Part shown: positions 61,104 through 64,000 of the stretch, piece after piece
Layout: each line of letters begins with the position of its first letter
Position numbering within the stretch: the first letter of the stretch is position 1
DNA from: Corallococcus carmarthensis
GTDB lineage: Bacteria; Myxococcota; Myxococcia; Myxococcales; Myxococcaceae
NCBI RefSeq assembly: GCF_003611695.1
Contig: NZ_RAWE01000015.1
Span: forward strand, 1-64,000
Length of the DNA stretch: 64,000 nucleotides
Direction: 5' to 3'
Position numbers and translations under genes: made by a program
The notes under the pieces: generated by a model
What the model was told of the DNA's origin: nothing
Seen by the model: only the letters and a program-made list of their open reading frames with translations
Databases searched by the model: none

Positions 61104-61451
61104 ATGCCGTCCTTCCGCCGGTTGTTGTCCTTCAGCACCGTCATGCTTTTCGCCGTCGTGCCCATGGCCTCCGCAGAGGCCCCGAATGCGAGCTACGAGG
61201 AAGCCTCCGAGTCCAGGCCCGGCCCCATCTGTCATGAGAGCCTTTGCGACACGAACCAGGACTGCCGGAACGCATGCCCCAGTGCGCTGACGGCGGCCTG
61301 CGTCCAGAACACCTGCCAGTTCACCTACACCTCCGGGGGTGGCGGCCCCGGCGGCCCCTACTGCGCCGAACAGTTCTGCTCCGAGGACCAGGAGTGCAAC
61401 TGCAACGGCCGGCCGGGCTACTGTGGCGCGGACTCGGTCTGCCACTTCTGA
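61104..61451 (+). CDS. Small secreted cysteine-rich protein
   Basis: A 115-residue secreted protein: signal residues 1-24 (MASAEA), then CHESLCDTNQDCRNACPSAL, CVQNTCQFTYTSGGGG and CAEQFCSEDQECNCNGRPGY. The C-rich part resembles small disulphide-knotted proteins of myxobacteria. No catalytic motif. AGGAGACCC precedes ATG 61104. A GC hairpin (61500-61519) follows before the pseudogene. Confidence 0.6.
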   Translation: MPSFRRLLSFSTVMLFAVVPMASAEAPNASYEEASESRPGPICHESLCDTNQDCRNACPSALTAACVQNTCQFTYTSGGGGPGGPYCAEQFCSEDQECNCNGRPGYCGADSVCHF

Positions 61452-61520
61452 CCGCCGGTTCGGGTGGGGGCCCTGTCTCGCAGAGTGCTGCCTCTGCCTC
61501 CCCGGCCCCCCGCCCGGGGC

Positions 61521-62075
61521 CTACTTCACGATGCGATAGATGTGATGTGAGTGCTCCGCGGCGAACGCATCCGTGAACACGCTTCCGGAGTACGCCAGGG
61601 TGCGGCCCTCGCCAACCACCTCGACGGTGCCGCTCGCGGGGAACTCCAGCGGGAGGGAGAAAGTGTAAGTCCCGGGTGGCCTGGTAGGCGGGCCGGGTGT
61701 CATTGAGCACGTCCGTGGTGGACGGGTTCGCCGCCGTGCCGGAGAAGACGTGGGAGAAGTACGCCACCACGCGCGCCTCGTGGATGAGCGTGGACCAGAC
61801 GGCGCCTTCCACCTGGTTGGCATTGATGGTGCTTCCGGTGGCCTGTCCTCCAGCTCCACGACGATGTAGATGTCCCCGGTGACCATGCCCAGCCGCCAGT
61901 TCGCCCGGCTGTCCGGCCCGGCCGCGCCGTTGAGGGCAATCTCCCGGTCGCGGTCTCCCCACCACATCAGGGCGCCCTTGCCGACGTTCGTGCTTGCGCA
62001 TCCAGCCCGCCGCCGAGGCATTGCCGGCATAGGTCTCCAGGAACGCGTTGATGCCATGCGCCTTGTCGGTGGTGC
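61521..62075 (-). pseudogene. Glycoside-hydrolase-like C-terminal remnant with three frameshifts
   Basis: Reading the minus strand through two alternating frames gives one continuous protein-like sequence: AHGINAFLETYAGNASAAGW, then NVGKGALMWWGDRDREIALN, ANQVEGAVWSTLIHEARVVA and GTYTFSLPLEFPASGTVEVV, ending GSVFTDAFAAEHSHHIYRIV. The ending (FTDxFxxxxxHIYR) is that seen at the C-terminus of many secreted glycoside hydrolases. Frame changes are needed near 61990, 61843 and 61676, and the N-terminal catalytic domain is absent. I take it as a decayed gene; sequencing errors are a less likely explanation for three shifts. Confidence 0.65.
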
Positions 62076-62184
62076 ATGTGACATCTCCTGGGGGAAGCAG
62101 CGGTAGGGGGAACCGCCACATCAAGGATGTCACGTCTTTATGCTAAATCCGCTTTGAATCGATTTACACGACCCAAGGAGTCAC

Positions 62185-64000
62185 ATGAATCCCCAAGCCC
62201 GTCCCGGGCGCTTCATCCAGCGCCTCCTCTCGACCCCTTTGACGCTGCTGTGCGGCCTCGTCGTCCTGACCGCCTGTGGAGGCCCGGAAATGGAGGGTGA
62301 TGGAAGCCCTGCCAGCGTGGCCCAGGAAACGCAGGCCCTCGCACCGGCCAACGTGCAGGCCTTCTACGCGGAATCGCGCTGGGGGACCCGCTTCGGCGTC
62401 ACGGGCCCCTACTACGGCCCCCTGGGCCACCGGGGGCTCGACCTCTACGCGAGCGCGGGCCAGGCGATCCCCGCGCTCCGCTCGGGCACCGTCCGTCGCG
62501 TGCAGTACTCCTCCGTCGTGGGACACACCATCGCGGTGGAGTCCGCCCCCGGTGACTTCTCCGGGTACGCCCACGTCATCCGGACGCGCTTCGCGGTGGG
62601 CGATTACGTCCAGCAGGGAGACATCATCGCGTACGTGGCGGGCTCCGGAGATGCCCATGGCTCGGCGTGGACCGGGCCGCACCTCCACATGACCCGCGGC
62701 ACCACGAACAACTGCGCGTTCGGCGAGAACGTCAGCGACCCCGCGCCGCTCATCCGCAACGTGCTCGGCACCGGCACCGGCGGAGGCACCGGCACCGGCG
62801 GAGGTTCCGGGGGAATCCAGGTCAGCATCGACGAGGGGAAGATCCTCCAGCGCGTGGCCCAGCGCGGCGGCTACACGGGCGCGGTGGACGGCGTGCCCGG
62901 GGTCAACACGTGGAAGGGCATCCAGACGGTCCTCTCCAGCAAGGGCTTCTACTCCGGCCCCATCGACGGCGTGCCGGGTGAGAACACCTGGAAGGGAGTC
63001 CAGCGGCTCGCCCAGCTCGGCGGCTACACGGGCCCCGTGGATGGCTTCCCCGGGCAGTACACCTACGCGGGGCTCAACACCTGGCTGGCCCAGGACCCCG
63101 GAACGCCTCCCCCGTCCGGGATGAGCGGCGTGTATGGGATTGATGTCGGCACGACGCAGCGGGACCTGGACTTCAATGCCATCCGCGGCGCGGGCTATCA
63201 GTTCGCGATCGTCAAGGCCGGCGGCTCCAATGTCTCTCCCCTCTACGTCGCGCCCTACTACGCCCAGCAGGTCGCCCGGGCTCGCGCGGCCGGACTCCTG
63301 GTGGGGCATTACTGGATGGCGGGCTCGTACAACCCCGCCGGTGACGCGCAGTACTTCGTGGACCACCTGTATGACCACCGCCCGGGAGACCTGCTGGTGC
63401 TCGACAACGAGGCCATCGACAACGGCATCTTCTGGAACGACTCCATGACCGCGAGCTTCATGCAGGCGGTCAAGGCGCGGCTGGGCAAGGCCCCGTTCCT
63501 TTACACGTATTCGAGCCTGCTCAAGGCCAACACCTGGCCCCAGACGCAGGCCGTGGGCTCGAAGCTCTGGATTGCCCACTACACGGGCACGCCGGGCAAC
63601 CCGTCCGTGGGGACGGCCTGGCCCACGTGGGAGATCCACCAGTACACGTCGTCCGGCAACCAGAACGGGATCCCGCTCGACCTGAATGTCGCGAAGCTGT
63701 CCGCGTTCGCCGGACTGACCCAGCCCCCGCTCGGCGCGACGGCGCCTCCGCCCACGGCCATCCCCGGAGGGAGTTCTGGTGGCGGAGGCACTCCCGTCAT
63801 CACCGTCCAGCAGGGGACCATCCTGCAGAACCTGGCGCGCCGGGGCGGCTATACCGGCCCCATCGACGGAGTGCCGGGAGCCCAGACCTGGATGGGCGTC
63901 CAGAAGGTCCTGAGTGAGCTGGGGTATTACGCCGGGCCCGCCGACGGCGCCCCGGGCCTCAACACATACAAGGGATTGCAGCTGCTGGCCCAGGACGGTG
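62185..64000 (+). CDS. M23 endopeptidase / GH25 muramidase lipoprotein with peptidoglycan-binding repeats (partial)
   Basis: A modular lipoprotein cut by the window edge (605 codons visible). Lipobox LTAC31. Residues ~60-190 are an M23/LytM endopeptidase: GHRGLDLYA supplies His82 and Asp86, and GPHLHM supplies His166 and His168. Residues ~212-305 hold three peptidoglycan-binding-type repeats (RGGYTGAVDGVPGVNTWKGI, KGFYSGPIDGVPGENTWKGV, LGGYTGPVDGFPGQYTYAGL). Residues ~317-520 are a GH25 muramidase: YGIDVG (Asp320) and LVLDNEA (Asp407, Glu409). More repeats follow a Gly linker. It would cut both the peptide and glycan of prey peptidoglycan. AAGGAG precedes ATG 62185. Confidence 0.85.
   Translation, partial: MNPQARPGRFIQRLLSTPLTLLCGLVVLTACGGPEMEGDGSPASVAQETQALAPANVQAFYAESRWGTRFGVTGPYYGPLGHRGLDLYASAGQAIPALRSGTVRRVQYSSVVGHTIAVESAPGDFSGYAHVIRTRFAVGDYVQQGDIIAYVAGSGDAHGSAWTGPHLHMTRGTTNNCAFGENVSDPAPLIRNVLGTGTGGGTGTGGGSGGIQVSIDEGKILQRVAQRGGYTGAVDGVPGVNTWKGIQTVLSSKGFYSGPIDGVPGENTWKGVQRLAQLGGYTGPVDGFPGQYTYAGLNTWLAQDPGTPPPSGMSGVYGIDVGTTQRDLDFNAIRGAGYQFAIVKAGGSNVSPLYVAPYYAQQVARARAAGLLVGHYWMAGSYNPAGDAQYFVDHLYDHRPGDLLVLDNEAIDNGIFWNDSMTASFMQAVKARLGKAPFLYTYSSLLKANTWPQTQAVGSKLWIAHYTGTPGNPSVGTAWPTWEIHQYTSSGNQNGIPLDLNVAKLSAFAGLTQPPLGATAPPPTAIPGGSSGGGGTPVITVQQGTILQNLARRGGYTGPIDGVPGAQTWMGVQKVLSELGYYAGPADGAPGLNTYKGLQLLAQDG

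Overview
The window is very GC-rich chromosomal DNA dense in secreted lipoproteins with a clear LxxC lipobox, Cys-rich surface proteins, ELWxxDGT-type repeats, lytic enzymes and large regulators. This style points to a predatory myxobacterium (Myxococcota, Corallococcus/Myxococcus/Pyxidicoccus-like). That placement is inferred from gene content; no rRNA marker is present. I saw no tRNA, rRNA or CRISPR array.

Region 1 (1-12295, + strand) is the baseplate and fibre end of a phage-tail-like particle (prophage remnant, tailocin or injection device). It holds the end of a possible tape-measure gene, a gpD-type hub, a DNA-circularisation/tail protein, a gpV-type spike, a three-repeat protein, a gp25-type wedge protein, baseplate J, a tail protein I-like gene, a fibre with an S74 self-cleaving chaperone, and several unknown structural proteins. 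Most genes are joined by 4-base start/stop overlaps. No sheath, tube, capsid, integrase or lysis gene lies inside the window.

Region 2 (12402-33394) is a patchwork of mostly exported single genes: a monohaem lipoprotein, a serine beta-lactamase-like hydrolase with TPRs, a trypsin-like protease, a CapA-like protein, a PI-PLC fused to a beta/gamma-crystallin-like domain, a frameshifted secreted protein, an ELWxxDGT lipoprotein, an M91 (NleD/HopH-like) effector-type metalloprotease convergent with a PARG-like macrodomain protein, a DUF2092-like pair, small lipoproteins, a tandem alpha/beta hydrolase, an alpha-carbonic anhydrase, a doubled pilin-like protein and another hydrolase. Strong GC-rich hairpins without U-tracts separate many of these units. 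A small IS5-type transposase scrap lies near 17.7 kb.

Region 3 (33538-46970) opens with five minus-strand genes: a metallophosphoesterase, a large zinc-ribbon protein of unknown function, a HEAT-repeat protein, a cNMP-binding/FAD oxidoreductase, and a UBP-type zinc finger protein. A divergent plus-strand set holds a TPR-like protein and two secreted proteins that share a module. Then come minus-strand exported proteins, including a candidate His/Cys (clan CD-like) peptidase and a 555-residue Cys-repeat lipoprotein.

Region 4 (47204-64000) has a carotenoid oxygenase, a MalT-type LuxR regulator divergent from a YVTN-propeller/cytochrome fusion, a DEAD-box helicase, a LysR/RidA divergent pair, an APC permease, small secreted proteins, a glycoside-hydrolase-like pseudogene with three frameshifts, and the start of a lipoprotein that joins an M23 endopeptidase, peptidoglycan-binding repeats and a GH25 muramidase. 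That last gene runs off the window and is the strongest predation candidate.
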